48,032 nucleotides of DNA. It comes from Sinorhizobium meliloti 4H41. GTDB taxonomy: Bacteria > Pseudomonadota > Alphaproteobacteria > Rhizobiales > Rhizobiaceae. Of the stretch, positions 8,974-17,705 are shown piece after piece (the first letter of the stretch is position 1; every line of letters begins with the position of its first letter). The DNA lies in contig NZ_AQWP01000021.1 in assembly GCF_000375585.1 (NCBI RefSeq), positions 1 to 48,032 of the forward strand, given 5' to 3'. The notes beneath the pieces were generated by a model. It had not been told where the DNA came from, did not search any database, and worked only from the letters and a program-made list of their open reading frames with translations. Position numbers and translations under genes: made by a program.

Positions 8974-9259
8974 GCTTCATCCTCCGTTTTCACCTCAAGA
9001 ACAAAGTTAGCGCTGAGGATCGATGCTTGTCAATATAAAGGTCAGACTTTTATTTATATATATAAATACGAAAGCAGAGACGGAAGGAGGCTTACCCGCG
9101 CTGCCCGCATATGTGCTCGAAGCAAATTTCGTTCCACTTGCCATCTATCTGTTTCTCGACGTTATTTTTCCATAGCGGCGCAGCCTCATCACTGATGACA
9201 GCTACTTTCGATGACGAGATAAAACTTACCCCATTCGCGAATGACGCTCTTGCGCGCAC
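8974..9259 (-). promoter_or_regulatory. Upstream region of the left operon, with an 18-bp AT palindrome at 9051-9068
   Basis: No gene is visible here. The sequence TATTTATATATATAAATA at 9051-9068 is a perfect 18-bp palindrome in an AT-rich island, about 80 bases upstream of the binding-protein start. It is well placed to be the operon promoter and/or the operator of the GntR regulator encoded in the same operon. I could not recognise a sigma-54 motif in this interval, so the left operon does not appear to belong to the sigma-54 group described elsewhere in the window. The palindrome is seen; its function is inferred. Confidence 0.45.
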
Positions 9260-9289
9260 AAAAAAGCCCGATGCCTTGCGGCACCGGGC
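9260..9289 (-). terminator. Intrinsic terminator downstream of the chemoreceptor gene
   Basis: On the minus strand a GC-rich stem (GCCCGGTGCC / GGCATCGGGC, nine of ten pairs perfect with one mismatch) with a GCAA loop is followed by six T residues. It lies about 95 bases after the chemoreceptor stop and separates it from the left operon promoter. Confidence 0.85.
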
Positions 9290-9383
9290 GAAGTAGCAGG
9301 ACCGCTGGCTCGGCCTCTGCGTGGAACGAATTAATTGGTGAAGCGAAACGGAGTTGCGTCGCTAACGGGATGTCATCTCGGCC

Positions 9384-11672
9384 TCATTTTTCGACCAACG
9401 TCAGCCGCCGTGCCGGCTCGGCAGATATGCCCCCGTTCGGCAATTTGAACGTTTTCAGTTGGCGGTCGACATCCGAAACTCGAAGCACCAGCCCATGGAT
9501 GGCCGCTGTATTCTCCTCCACCATCGCAGCGTTCTGCTGGGTAGTCGCATCGATCTCGGCAACAGACGTCGCAATCTGCCGAAGGGTGACGACGTCTTCG
9601 CGCGTGACGTTCATCAAGTCCTCGATTTGGTCGGAAATACTCCCCACCCTGCTGGTGATACCGTCGATCTGTCCGGCTGCCAGACCTACGAGATCGACGC
9701 CGCTAGCGACGTTCTGATTGGCCTTCGCCAGGAGTGCCGCTATTTCCTTGGCGGAGGCTGACGATCGTTGGGCCAGCTCCCTCACCTCATGGGCGACGAC
9801 AGCGAACCCCTGCCCCGCTTCCCCCGCTCGTGCGGCTTCGACGCCCGCGTTAAGCGCCAGAAGGTTGGTCTGGAACGCAATGCCGTCGATCACTCCGATG
9901 ATGCTGTTAATTTCTCCGGAGGAGGCCCGTATTTCGGTCATGGCCTTCATGGCCCTTCCCATGACCTCGCGGCTGGCGTGCGAGGCTCCCAACGCCTCTT
10001 TCGCAATACTATTGGCGCTCTCCGCCTTCTCCTTCTGTATGACAATCGACTTGTTCAACTGGTCAATCGCGCTGGCAGTCTCCGAGACAGCGATTGCTTG
10101 GCGTTCGGTACGGCGAGCGAGTTCATCAGCACTTGATCTGAGTTCACCAGCTGCGTCGCTGACCGAGCGCGAGCTCTGGTCAATTGAATTCAAGGCGCGT
10201 CCAAGTGCGACAACTGCACGGTTGAAGTCCTGTTTCAAACGCTCCATCTCCTCGGGAAACACGCCTGTAACGTTGTGAGTGAGCTCACTGTTTGACAGCT
10301 TGGTGAGCCCGTCCCCGATTTCTTGGATCACGACTTCCAGCGAGCGGGACCTCGACTCCTTGTCCGCGAGGGTCTGTCGTCGTTCATCCTCTATCTTTGC
10401 TCTGCTTTCTGCTGCCTCGCGTTCAACCTCGCGCTGGCGCAGGAGGCTCTCTCGGAAGGCTTCAAGGTTGGTGGCCAGTGCGCCTATCTCGTCTCTCCGC
10501 GCCTGGTCGGCGATCGTCTCGGACAATCGGCCCTGCGCGACCCGCTTTGTCGCTTCCGACAAGCGTGTAAGCGGCGCAAACATCCGGTTTGTAAAAAGCA
10601 TAGTGATAACAGTCATCACCAGGAGGGAACCTAGTCCGATGGCGGACAAGAGAGCTGCAAGCCTCAGCGAACCTTCCCGAAGCTTGGCACCGGAGATCAT
10701 TTCGACGACTTTGAAGGTCATTCCTTGGAAGCCGACCTCGCGAATATAGGCACGCATCCGGTTACCGTCATGGACCATATCGAAAGAGGTTACCTTGCCC
10801 GACTGCGAGGCTGATGAGTTGAGGTCATCGGCGCTGAACGCCGCCAGCTTTCCGCCCTTGAGTTCGATGCCAGTCCCATTGTCGGCCACAATCGCCGTGC
10901 TCGTCTCCCTTGGATCCGTCACGCCTTTGCTCAGAACGTCCGCTATGGCCTGCTCCCCGATACGAAGGAGAATTACGCCGCTCGGTTGGCCCAGCTTTTC
11001 GATGGACGTCGCGAAGAAAGTTCGTGATTTGCCGGACGCGTCGTCGATGCGCAGACCCGAAAAGGTGATGCGCTTTCCGCTAGCGGCCGGCGATACAATC
11101 GCGGATTTGAAGGCGATGCCAGCGCCATCAGCCTTCCACTTTTCAGAGCTGATGTTCTCGGTAAATTCTGCGTCCTTTTTGAAGCTGTAGAGGACGGTCC
11201 CATCCAAATCGACAAGCAGGAGGTCTGTGAACCCCGTGCCTTCAAGCGCCTTCGCCACGACGGCCTGGAGCTTTTCGTGGGACGAGTAGTAATACCCGCT
11301 CACACCACGCACTGCGCTCAACTTGTGCCTCTCTTCGGCAGGATTAGGATTCTCCTCCACAAAGACACGTCGGAGTTCTGCACCTACGTCGCCGCTTCTT
11401 TTCGAAAGCTCCGCCCACGCACTACGTAGGCTGGTGACCCTTTGGAGCAGCTCTAACTGCGAGATGGCGGATGCCTGCCCTTCCATCTGCCGAAACTTCT
11501 CTGCAAAGAGGTCGCCGCGGAATGTCAGCGACTCGACTTTCGCCGAGCGGAACTGTTCCGTGGATATTCTCGAACTCGCTATGTATCCTAGAGCGCTGAT
11601 GGTTGCGAACGAAAGCAAAAGGAGCACGACAAACGCCAATGTGACCTTCGATGAAATTGTCTTGAGACCCAT
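9384..11672 (-). CDS. Methyl-accepting chemotaxis protein (transmembrane chemoreceptor)
   Basis: A 762-residue chemoreceptor. A first membrane segment (residues about 10-32) is followed by a large periplasmic sensor of roughly 290 residues (Cache-like length, containing [17 protein letters not shown]), a second membrane segment near residue 335, then a HAMP region ([21 protein letters not shown]) and the signalling domain. The kinase-contact tip is highly conserved: [18 protein letters not shown] followed by [17 protein letters not shown]. No NWETF-type C-terminal pentapeptide is seen. It is a monocistronic gene between two catabolic blocks and may direct movement toward their substrate. A possible sigma-54 promoter and three TCTCA half-sites lie upstream (11793-11885). 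The ligand is unknown. Confidence 0.93.
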   Translation of the reverse strand: MGLKTISSKVTLAFVVLLLLSFATISALGYIASSRISTEQFRSAKVESLTFRGDLFAEKFRQMEGQASAISQLELLQRVTSLRSAWAELSKRSGDVGAELRRVFVEENPNPAEERHKLSAVRGVSGYYYSSHEKLQAVVAKALEGTGFTDLLLVDLDGTVLYSFKKDAEFTENISSEKWKADGAGIAFKSAIVSPAASGKRITFSGLRIDDASGKSRTFFATSIEKLGQPSGVILLRIGEQAIADVLSKGVTDPRETSTAIVADNGTGIELKGGKLAAFSADDLNSSASQSGKVTSFDMVHDGNRMRAYIREVGFQGMTFKVVEMISGAKLREGSLRLAALLSAIGLGSLLVMTVITMLFTNRMFAPLTRLSEATKRVAQGRLSETIADQARRDEIGALATNLEAFRESLLRQREVEREAAESRAKIEDERRQTLADKESRSRSLEVVIQEIGDGLTKLSNSELTHNVTGVFPEEMERLKQDFNRAVVALGRALNSIDQSSRSVSDAAGELRSSADELARRTERQAIAVSETASAIDQLNKSIVIQKEKAESANSIAKEALGASHASREVMGRAMKAMTEIRASSGEINSIIGVIDGIAFQTNLLALNAGVEAARAGEAGQGFAVVAHEVRELAQRSSASAKEIAALLAKANQNVASGVDLVGLAAGQIDGITSRVGSISDQIEDLMNVTREDVVTLRQIATSVAEIDATTQQNAAMVEENTAAIHGLVLRVSDVDRQLKTFKLPNGGISAEPARRLTLVEK

Positions 11673-11792
11673 AATCCCCTCGTGGTGTCTTCAAATTCCC
11701 CAGAACCTTCCAGCCCGCCGATTTCGTGCCGGAGGCAGCCAAAGCTTCGCTTCGTTATTCGAGGACTCCCCTAGTCCCCTTGAAAGAAAGCA

Positions 11793-11885
11793 AGCAAAAT
11801 TTGGACCAGCGACTTACAGCGTTGTTTGCAAAGCGTTTTCCCAGCCGGTCAGTCTCAAGCTCGAACCTGTCTCAGGTTGGTCTCA
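11793..11885 (-). promoter_or_regulatory. Possible sigma-54 promoter and activator half-sites of the chemoreceptor gene
   Basis: On the minus strand, TGGTCC-AAATT-TTGCT at 11793-11808 keeps the GG and GC elements of a -24/-12 promoter but differs from TGGCAC at two positions. Upstream of it, on the plus strand, TCTCA occurs at 11853, 11870 and 11881, the same half-site found near the stronger sigma-54 promoters of this window. This makes the chemoreceptor a possible regulon member; the promoter match is weaker than the others. Confidence 0.4.
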
Positions 11886-11951
11886 TTCGTGTCGCGATAC
11901 TCTTTTCGCATTCACCGCCTGGAGAACGGAGGTCCTTCGCCCGAAACGTCT

Positions 11952-11974
11952 CGAGCCGGAACAGGTCCGGCTCG
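11952..11974 (-). terminator. Hairpin downstream of the enolase-superfamily gene
   Basis: CGAGCCGGA and TCCGGCTCG form a perfect nine-pair stem with a five-base loop, 32 bases past the stop codon of the minus-strand gene. No run of T follows, so it may be a transcript-stabilising end or a weak terminator. Confidence 0.5.
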
Positions 11975-12005
11975 AAGTAGTCAAAGTCGACCATTGGGCA
12001 GCCGA

Positions 12006-13172
12006 CTACGCGGCCTCCTCCAGGTAGTCGTAGCAGCAGTACGGCTTCAGGCGCTCTACATCGACCTCGGCACCAAGGCCGGGATCGGTGCCAACATCCA
12101 GGAAGCCGTTCCTGATACGGTCTTCCGGCGGGTTCTTGAGAACCTGAACGTAGCCCTGGGATTCGGGAAGGTACGGATAGATTTCAAGGTCCATCGCGTT
12201 CGCGCAGGCCGCCCACACCTGCAGCGTTGCAGCGGTGCAAAGCGACGAAGCGCAGTTATGAGGCGACATACGGGCGTTGTAGGCTTCGGCCATAGCGGCG
12301 ATCTGGATAAGTTCAAACACGCCGCCGCAGTTGCCGACGTCAGGCATGACGACGTCAATCGCGCCCGATTCAAGGAGGTTCTTGAAACCGTTGCGGGTGT
12401 AGACACGTTCGCCGGCGGCGATCGGGAACTTATAGCGACCAGCAAGATTCTTGAGGCCTGCCAGGTTGAAAGCGTCCAAGGGCTCTTCGACCCACGAGAC
12501 CTTCAGTTCCTCGCAGACGTCAAGGATACGAACCAGCTGGTCGTTGTTCACGCCACCGGAGAGGTCAATGAGAAGCTCGGCCTGATCACCGACGACGTCC
12601 TTGAGAAGGCGAATTCGGTCGATTGCACGCTTGAATTCACCGGCGGATAGCGAGCGCCGCTGCACGTGGGTCAGCGTGCGGCCGGGCTGCTGGGTTGCGA
12701 GCGGATAGCTCTTGAGCATCTTGTAACCGTCCTTGAGAGGACGCTCTGCGGCTTTCGCCCATTCGACCGCGTCGTTGCAATGGTAGTTCCAGCCGTTTGC
12801 GTAGACCGGAGCGGTCTTGTTGAACGCAGCGCCGAAGAAGTCATATACAGGTACGCCGGCGGCCTTGCCCTTGATATCCCAGAGCGCCTGGTCGATAGCG
12901 CTGACGGCCGCGAAGGCGATCGCACCGCCGCCCTTGGTCCAGAACGAGTTGTCGTAAATCGCATGATAGACGTGACGTGGATAGAGCGGGTTCTCACCCA
13001 CCACACGGCCAGCGTAGTCAGCGACCATTCCCGCTGCACCGCGGGCGCCGAGGCCGTAAGCCACGGCAGCTTCACCCCACCCGGAGATACCCTCGTCAGT
13101 GATTACCTCGACCAGGACCGGACGAACACCGCCAGTCGGAATTCGATACGCACGGATATTAGTAACGCGCAT
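12006..13172 (-). CDS. Mandelate racemase/muconate lactonizing enzyme family protein (enolase superfamily)
   Basis: A 388-residue enolase-superfamily enzyme. The lid domain starts MRVTNIRAYRIPTGGVRPVL. In the barrel the catalytic lysines are in DGYKMLKSY, the metal ligands fall in LLIDLSGGV (Asp), WVEEPLDAF (Glu) and AAGERVYTR (Glu), followed by VVMPDVGNCGG and a histidine in SPHNCASS. This pattern fits acid-sugar dehydratases of the mandelate racemase subgroup. I start at 13172, where GGAGG lies ten bases upstream; a longer frame has no such support. A LacI-type regulator is encoded just upstream and probably controls it. The sugar acid used cannot be named from sequence. Confidence 0.88.
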   Translation of the reverse strand: MRVTNIRAYRIPTGGVRPVLVEVITDEGISGWGEAAVAYGLGARGAAGMVADYAGRVVGENPLYPRHVYHAIYDNSFWTKGGGAIAFAAVSAIDQALWDIKGKAAGVPVYDFFGAAFNKTAPVYANGWNYHCNDAVEWAKAAERPLKDGYKMLKSYPLATQQPGRTLTHVQRRSLSAGEFKRAIDRIRLLKDVVGDQAELLIDLSGGVNNDQLVRILDVCEELKVSWVEEPLDAFNLAGLKNLAGRYKFPIAAGERVYTRNGFKNLLESGAIDVVMPDVGNCGGVFELIQIAAMAEAYNARMSPHNCASSLCTAATLQVWAACANAMDLEIYPYLPESQGYVQVLKNPPEDRIRNGFLDVGTDPGLGAEVDVERLKPYCCYDYLEEAA

Positions 13173-13434
13173 GACTGCTTGCCTCCTTGCCCAAGCGCGG
13201 CGGCTCGGACGTGACGATTTTAAGTTGATGTTCTGAGCTGCTTCGGTTGGCGTAACGCCGATATCCTGCGAGCTTGGTACGAATTGTTCGCGCAACTGGC
13301 ATCGCATGGCAAAATGGAAGTTCTTATACCTCTATCAATCCGGCTTATGCCGTGGGATCAACGAGATGAAAGCCGGCAAACAGGTGCCCGCTCGCCGCCC
13401 TATTGGGTCCCGAAGGTGCACATCGGCTCTGGGT

Positions 13435-14445
13435 TCAACGGGCGCGCATTAGCATTTCAGAAGGGAGCGCCACGTCACGCGTAATGGTGCGACCTGCAAC
13501 TCGGCTGACCAGCATATCGACCGCGGTCCGGCCGATCTCCAGCCCACGGCCGTCGATGGAGACTAACGGGGGAGTTTGGAAAGCTCCCAATGACGTTCTA
13601 CACAGCGACAGGATTGCTACGTCCGCAGCGGGGCTAAGGCCCGCTTCTCTCAGGGCCCGATACGCACCAACGGCAAAATCATCGTCTTCGACAACCAACG
13701 CGTCGGGGCGGGCGCCGGACGCGATCATATCTGCAACGAGCGTATAGCCGACCTCGAAAGGGGACCTGCTAGTGGGATGTCCCGACGGCTCACCTCTCAG
13801 AGGTGAGGTGCGCTTACCGAACGCTTCCAGATAGGCGCGAAACCGCAGTTGGCCGGACGATCGGCGATTTTCCAGATCCGTGGCATTTGGGCCGACGTAT
13901 CGGACATCTCTATGTCCCTTTATCTTCAGGCTGTCGATCGCTGCTCTCACTGATCTCGAAATACTCGCGTATACGCAGTCGAAGCGATCGTCATTCTGCT
14001 GCCAGTCCGCGATGACGATCGGCAACATCAAACTTGCGGCGCGATCTGCCTCGTCGTCGGCAATTCCACCAATGATGACGCTCCCGAAGATGCGGGACGA
14101 CAGCCGTCTGTCGTTGAGGTCTTCAATTGAGAGGTCGACGATAGTGAACCTGAGCTCCGCGCTCCGGCGCTCTATGCCCAGGCGGATCATCGACATATGG
14201 CCATCGTTCAAGACCGATCCGCCCTGACCTCGGCTTGCTATCGCAATTGATTTGTAAGATTTCGACTCCGGGGTCTTGGCCGAAGCTCGCATCCTCGGCG
14301 AAACGTAGCCAAGTTTCTTGGCGGTCGCAACGATAGCGCCGCGGAGTTCGGGAGAGGTTTTGAAGGTCGGATCGCCGCTGAGAACCCGCGAGACGGCAGC
14401 TGGAGACGCGCCTACGATATCTGCGATGTCTCTCACCGTCGCCAT
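13435..14445 (-). CDS. LacI-family transcriptional regulator
   Basis: This 336-residue protein opens with the LacI helix-turn-helix (MATVRDIADIVGASPAAVSR) and hinge (LGYVSPRMRA), followed by a periplasmic-binding-like effector domain with SLKIKGHRDVRYVGP and ALVVEDDDFAVGAYRALREAG. Family members bind sugars or sugar acids and repress nearby genes. Its stop is 262 bases before the enolase-superfamily gene, the probable target. It begins five bases after the LysR gene stop, so the two regulators are probably co-transcribed, an unusual pairing. Confidence 0.92.
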   Translation of the reverse strand: MATVRDIADIVGASPAAVSRVLSGDPTFKTSPELRGAIVATAKKLGYVSPRMRASAKTPESKSYKSIAIASRGQGGSVLNDGHMSMIRLGIERRSAELRFTIVDLSIEDLNDRRLSSRIFGSVIIGGIADDEADRAASLMLPIVIADWQQNDDRFDCVYASISRSVRAAIDSLKIKGHRDVRYVGPNATDLENRRSSGQLRFRAYLEAFGKRTSPLRGEPSGHPTSRSPFEVGYTLVADMIASGARPDALVVEDDDFAVGAYRALREAGLSPAADVAILSLCRTSLGAFQTPPLVSIDGRGLEIGRTAVDMLVSRVAGRTITRDVALPSEMLMRAR

Positions 14446-14450
14446 GGTTG

Positions 14451-15380
14451 TCACGCGTGCGATGCCGGGACCGGCGTGCCGTTGACCTCGTCGGCCTGAT
14501 GGGATCGCAACACTTTTCTCAGGGCCTCGTAGCACTGATCGGCCACCTTAGAACGGGGGCGATACCGCGGGCGGATCAGGTAGTACCGAGATGGCCGCAC
14601 GTCCGAGATTCGGTGATAGTCTGCCTCGAGCGCTCCCGAAGTCAGTGCCTGCATTGTGGAGCACGTGATGCTGTCGACAACCGCGACGCCGCGGTTCATG
14701 ACCGAGAAGCATGCCATCGGGAAGAAGCTTGAAAACTCGACACGCGGAGGTCCCAGCTGCCCCCTGATCTGATGCGTGGCCCGGTTTTCTTCGTAGAGGA
14801 TCGAGACATCGAGACCCCTGAGGGTTCCGATCGAGACTGCCCCCTGGCCGGCGACAAGCCCCCTCTGGCAGATGGCATACACAGGTATTTCGAACACCTC
14901 CGCTTCGAATAAAGAAGAATTCGTGAGAACCTCGGACTTCCCCTCGTCGGTCAGCGCAATGTCGTGGCGCTGGTTTTCCATCTCCGACACGATCGCGGCC
15001 GAGGTGGCCGTCATGAGGCGCAGCTGCTGACCTTGAGAAGCGATCCCGGCAATCGCAGAAGGCACGAGGTAGTTTCCCGTATTGCTTGAGGAAATGATGG
15101 AAATACGGGGTACCTCAATCGAGGTGAGCTGTCCGAAGCGATGGCGGATATCGTTGATCTGCGCCATAAGCGGGCTGATTTGCTCGAAGAGCACGTCGGC
15201 TTCGGCGCGGGGCGTGATCCGACCCGCATGGCGATCGAACAAGACCGTGGTCAGTTGATCCTCGAGAGTAGAGATCGTCATGCTCACGGCCGGCTGCGTA
15301 CGGCCCAGGTTCTTTGCAGCTTTCGAGATGCTACCCGTGAGCATCACCTGATAGAACGCTTCGATCTGGTGATACTTCAT
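14451..15380 (-). CDS. LysR-family transcriptional regulator
   Basis: A 309-residue protein with the N-terminal LysR winged helix (MKYHQIEAFYQVMLTGSISK, then AAKNLGRTQPAVSMTISTLE) and a C-terminal LysR substrate domain (VAGQGAVSIGTLRGLDVSIL). The start at 15380 overlaps the riboflavin kinase stop by four bases (ATGA), so it is translationally coupled to that gene and probably belongs to the operon starting at 17373. This type of regulator (with histidine/amine-pathway relatives) usually acts on a divergent or adjacent operon; the target here is not evident because its neighbours face the same way. Confidence 0.9.
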   Translation of the reverse strand: MKYHQIEAFYQVMLTGSISKAAKNLGRTQPAVSMTISTLEDQLTTVLFDRHAGRITPRAEADVLFEQISPLMAQINDIRHRFGQLTSIEVPRISIISSSNTGNYLVPSAIAGIASQGQQLRLMTATSAAIVSEMENQRHDIALTDEGKSEVLTNSSLFEAEVFEIPVYAICQRGLVAGQGAVSIGTLRGLDVSILYEENRATHQIRGQLGPPRVEFSSFFPMACFSVMNRGVAVVDSITCSTMQALTSGALEADYHRISDVRPSRYYLIRPRYRPRSKVADQCYEALRKVLRSHQADEVNGTPVPASHA

Positions 15381-15901
15381 GTCCCGCCCCCACCTGGCAC
15401 ACCGACCCGGCCACTCGAGCTTTCCGTCGCCAGCACCCTTCTGGCCAGAATGACGTCTTTCCGGATTTGTTTGATCATCGGCTCCAGACCTTCGAAGCGG
15501 AGCTCTGGCCGCAGGAATTTTACGAACCGGACCGAACACGCCTCCCCATAGAGGTCGTCTGAAAAGTCGAGCACGTACGTCTCGAGGATCAATTCGCCGT
15601 TCTCGACTACCGTGGGCCGCCTTCCGAAGCTCGCCACGCCGCAGTGGCATTCCCCCGACGCGCGGATGAATTGAACCGCGTAGATTCCGGCCTCCAGATC
15701 GACATCTTTGCCCAGGATCATATTTGCGGTCGGGAAGCCGATTGTCCGGCCCAGCTGCGCTCCAGCGACGACCACCCCTGAGACGACTTTAATCCTGCTC
15801 TGTGGCTCCCGTTCGGCTAGCGGGTAATGCCAGAATGGAGCGTCTGATTTGTGGTCCGTGGAAACTTCGATATCTTCATTAGCTAGCATCTCGCCCTCCA
15901 T
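15377..15901 (-). CDS. Stand-alone riboflavin kinase (flavokinase domain only)
   Basis: At 174 residues this is much shorter than the bifunctional RibF of most bacteria (about 310) and contains only the C-terminal flavokinase barrel. The ATP/Mg motif GRTIGFPTANM is near residue 52, GIYAV follows, and the catalytic glutamate is in ILETYVLDF. The domain phosphorylates riboflavin to FMN; the FAD synthetase domain is missing, so the product would stay FMN. This suits an FMN-using monooxygenase system, and RibBA, RibH2 and a flavin reductase are encoded in the same window. The gene is in an operon with a GlcG-like protein and a hydroxyacid dehydrogenase, behind a perfect sigma-54 promoter. Confidence 0.88.
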   Translation of the reverse strand: MEGEMLANEDIEVSTDHKSDAPFWHYPLAEREPQSRIKVVSGVVVAGAQLGRTIGFPTANMILGKDVDLEAGIYAVQFIRASGECHCGVASFGRRPTVVENGELILETYVLDFSDDLYGEACSVRFVKFLRPELRFEGLEPMIKQIRKDVILARRVLATESSSGRVGVPGGGGT

Positions 15902-15949
15902 TGGCCACCAATCCCGGCGGACGGCGATGGGCCGCCCGCCGTTTCAACG

Positions 15950-16375
15950 TTAGTCGATCGAATCGGCGCCAATCGCTGTCAGCGCGGCTTTCCCGACCTC
16001 GATGTCCTGATCGCCCGTCCCGGAGCCGACGCCGATTGCTCCCGCCAGTCTGCCGCCGAACTTGATCGGCAGGCCGCCTGGAAGATTCGTCACACCGCCT
16101 GAGGTCGCAATGCCTGCGGCAACCGCAAACTCCGGCGTCATTCCGCCCGTCTTGTTGCGGATGGATGCGGCGGTGCGGGCTTTCGCCCGCGCCGTCTGCA
16201 TGCTCAGGTACTTTGCGCCGTCCATCCGGAGGCTAGCGATTGTCTCGCCGCTCGCGTCGACAATGCAGATGCACTGCGGGACGGACATTTGCTCTGCTTT
16301 GGCCACAGCTGCCTCGAGGGCGTCCGACGCGCCTCGGTGAGACAGGACCACAGCTTCGAGATAGGAAGTGGGCAT
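15950..16375 (-). CDS. GlcG/HbpS-like protein (DUF336, PF03928 family)
   Basis: A 141-residue protein of the GlcG/HbpS family. It has the characteristic CICIVDASGETIASLRMDGA region, ARAKARTAASI, and the C-terminal GGLPIKFGGRLAGAIGVGSGT, cut here as GGRLAGAIGVGSGT. Members occur beside glycolate oxidase genes (GlcG) and in haem- or cofactor-binding sensors; the biochemical role is not settled. The start is at 16375, with AAGGAG seven bases upstream; the longer open frame is not used. It lies 17 bases after the hydroxyacid dehydrogenase gene, which fits a C2-acid (glycolate/glyoxylate) setting. A decayed protein of the related UPF0303 family lies at 32483-32845. Confidence 0.88.
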   Translation of the reverse strand: MPTSYLEAVVLSHRGASDALEAAVAKAEQMSVPQCICIVDASGETIASLRMDGAKYLSMQTARAKARTAASIRNKTGGMTPEFAVAAGIATSGGVTNLPGGLPIKFGGRLAGAIGVGSGTGDQDIEVGKAALTAIGADSID

Positions 16376-16392
16376 TTCATTCTCCTTCGGGT

Positions 16393-17373
16393 TTAGTATC
16401 CGGCGACTGCATCGACGCGGTTGCGCAAGGGCTCCCCTTGGAGGTCCCGGCTTACGTTGTCCGCAAAAATCGAAAGGCAACGATCGACGTATCCGTCCGC
16501 GTCGTCACAAGAGATGTGGGGGAAGATCATCAGATTCGGAACGTCCCAGAGCTGGCTATCGGCGGGGAGTGGTTCCTGGTCGAAGACGTCAAGCGCCGCT
16601 CCGCTCAACCGGCCATCCAACAAGGCCCTTACGAGGGCCTTCGTATCGACGACGGGCCCCCGCGCTATGTTGAACAGCGATGCACCGGGCTTCAGGAGCG
16701 CAAGTTGCGCCTCACCGATCAGCCCTCTGGTGGAAGCGGTAAGCGGGCAGCTTACAACGAGGCAATCAGCAAGAGACAGCGCCCTGTCAAGATCACAGAC
16801 GGCGAAGACTTGGTCTGCGCATGGACCAGCTTCCCCTGATCGCGTAACTGCCACGATCTTCGCACCCAAAGGGCGGAGTCGGTCGGCAATCGCCGACCCG
16901 AGCGCGCCGAAACCTACGAACACGATTGTCTTTGTTTCAATTCCGGTCGCCAGGCGGTTATCCCAACGATGGAGACGCTGGTTTTGTATGTGCCTCGGCA
17001 CTCCCTCGCACAGCATAAGGACGGTCATGAGACCGAAGGCTCCGCCCTTCCGCCCGTGTACGCCGCTGCTATTCGTTAACACGGCTCCGTTCGGAAGCCA
17101 GTCAAGCGGCATGTACTTCTCTACGCCGGCGCTAGTGCAATGGATAATGCGAAGCCGTTTGCCGTGTTCCTTCAGTCTCGCGGTGTCAAACCCGGAGCCG
17201 ACGAAGTAGTGCGCCCGCTCCAGTGCTTCGAAGTCTGGAAAGTTGGCGCTACACGATCTGATTTCCGCTGTGGCGGCGACGGAGCCCAACGCGTCTGCGA
17301 TCGCCTGTTTCGAGACGAAGTACGGCGACTCCTGCGGCAATGCGTTTTCAACGTAAATCAGAAAGTCTCGCAT
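16393..17373 (-). CDS. D-2-hydroxyacid dehydrogenase, NAD(P)-dependent (GhrA-like)
   Basis: This 326-residue enzyme has the NAD-binding loop VFVGFGALGSAIADRL (residues about 152-167) and the three active-site segments: arginine in FNIARGPVVD, glutamate in DVFDQEPLP and histidine in FPHISCDD. The family reduces 2-keto acids such as glyoxylate and hydroxypyruvate, or runs the reverse reaction. It is the first gene of the minus-strand operon with GlcG-like protein, riboflavin kinase and LysR regulator. Its upstream region carries a perfect -24/-12 promoter 34 bases before the start codon. With the adjacent glycine riboswitch this suggests a glycine/glyoxylate link, but the substrate is inferred. 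Confidence 0.9.
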   Translation of the reverse strand: MRDFLIYVENALPQESPYFVSKQAIADALGSVAATAEIRSCSANFPDFEALERAHYFVGSGFDTARLKEHGKRLRIIHCTSAGVEKYMPLDWLPNGAVLTNSSGVHGRKGGAFGLMTVLMLCEGVPRHIQNQRLHRWDNRLATGIETKTIVFVGFGALGSAIADRLRPLGAKIVAVTRSGEAGPCADQVFAVCDLDRALSLADCLVVSCPLTASTRGLIGEAQLALLKPGASLFNIARGPVVDTKALVRALLDGRLSGAALDVFDQEPLPADSQLWDVPNLMIFPHISCDDADGYVDRCLSIFADNVSRDLQGEPLRNRVDAVAGY

Positions 17374-17406
17374 ATTAAGTCCTTTGCTACCCGCCGAACC
17401 CCTTCA

Positions 17407-17422
17407 TGCAATTTTCGTGCCA
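17407..17422 (-). promoter_or_regulatory. Sigma-54 promoter of the hydroxyacid dehydrogenase/riboflavin kinase operon
   Basis: The minus strand reads TGGCACGAAAATTGCA, a perfect match to the -24/-12 consensus TGGCACG-N4-TTGCA. The predicted transcription start is about 22 bases before the ATG at 17373. No clear TCTCA-N4-TGAGA operator is visible at the usual distance; the nearest TCTCA elements are those of the glycine riboswitch sequence on the other strand. Confidence 0.85.
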
Positions 17423-17448
17423 TCTGAAAAATTTCTCCCGCGAGGGGC

Positions 17449-17478
17449 TTGCGCGATTTGATGCCCTGTGCCTACCCT
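17449..17478 (+). promoter_or_regulatory. Putative sigma-70 type promoter of the glycine riboswitch transcript
   Basis: TTGCGC at 17449-17454 and TACCCT at 17473-17478 are 18 bases apart and end just before the first glycine aptamer. The match is moderate; the placement is right for a riboswitch leader. It diverges from the sigma-54 promoter 27 bases away. Confidence 0.4.
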
Positions 17479-17496
17479 AAGGGCGTTCGGAGACTG

Positions 17497-17660
17497 TGCA
17501 GGAGAGATGGCGCTAGACGCCACGCCGAAGGAGCAACCCCCCAGGAAACTCTCAGGCAAGCAAGACTGCTCAGTTGAACAATCTGGAGAGAGGCGTTCAC
17601 CGCCCACCGAAGGGGACCCCCACTGGGGATAAGCTCTCAGGTAAAGAGACAGATTGGGGG
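17497..17660 (+). ncRNA. Tandem glycine riboswitch (two aptamers)
   Basis: Two copies of the glycine aptamer core are visible. The first has GGAGAG at 17501, GCCGAAGGAGCAA at 17524 and AAACTCTCAGGCAA at 17547. The second has TGGAGAG at 17584, CACCGAAGGGG near 17604 and AGCTCTCAGGTAAAGAGACAG at 17632, cut here as CTCTCAGGTAAAGAGACAG. The short linker between them is as in classic cooperative tandem glycine riboswitches. No T-rich terminator follows, so control of translation by exposing the ribosome site (GGAGAG at 17695) is more likely. It precedes an amino-acid dehydrogenase, so glycine probably induces its own oxidation or that of an N-substituted glycine. Confidence 0.93.
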
Positions 17661-17705
17661 CTGTGGGATTGGCGAAGTCCCGGCACCAACTGTTGGAGAG
17701 ATAGA

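Noticed and set aside
17574..17705. N-terminal extension of the DadA-like protein
   Set aside because: This stretch is the second glycine aptamer; the GTG at 17706 has a proper ribosome site and starts exactly at the conserved FAD-binding strand.
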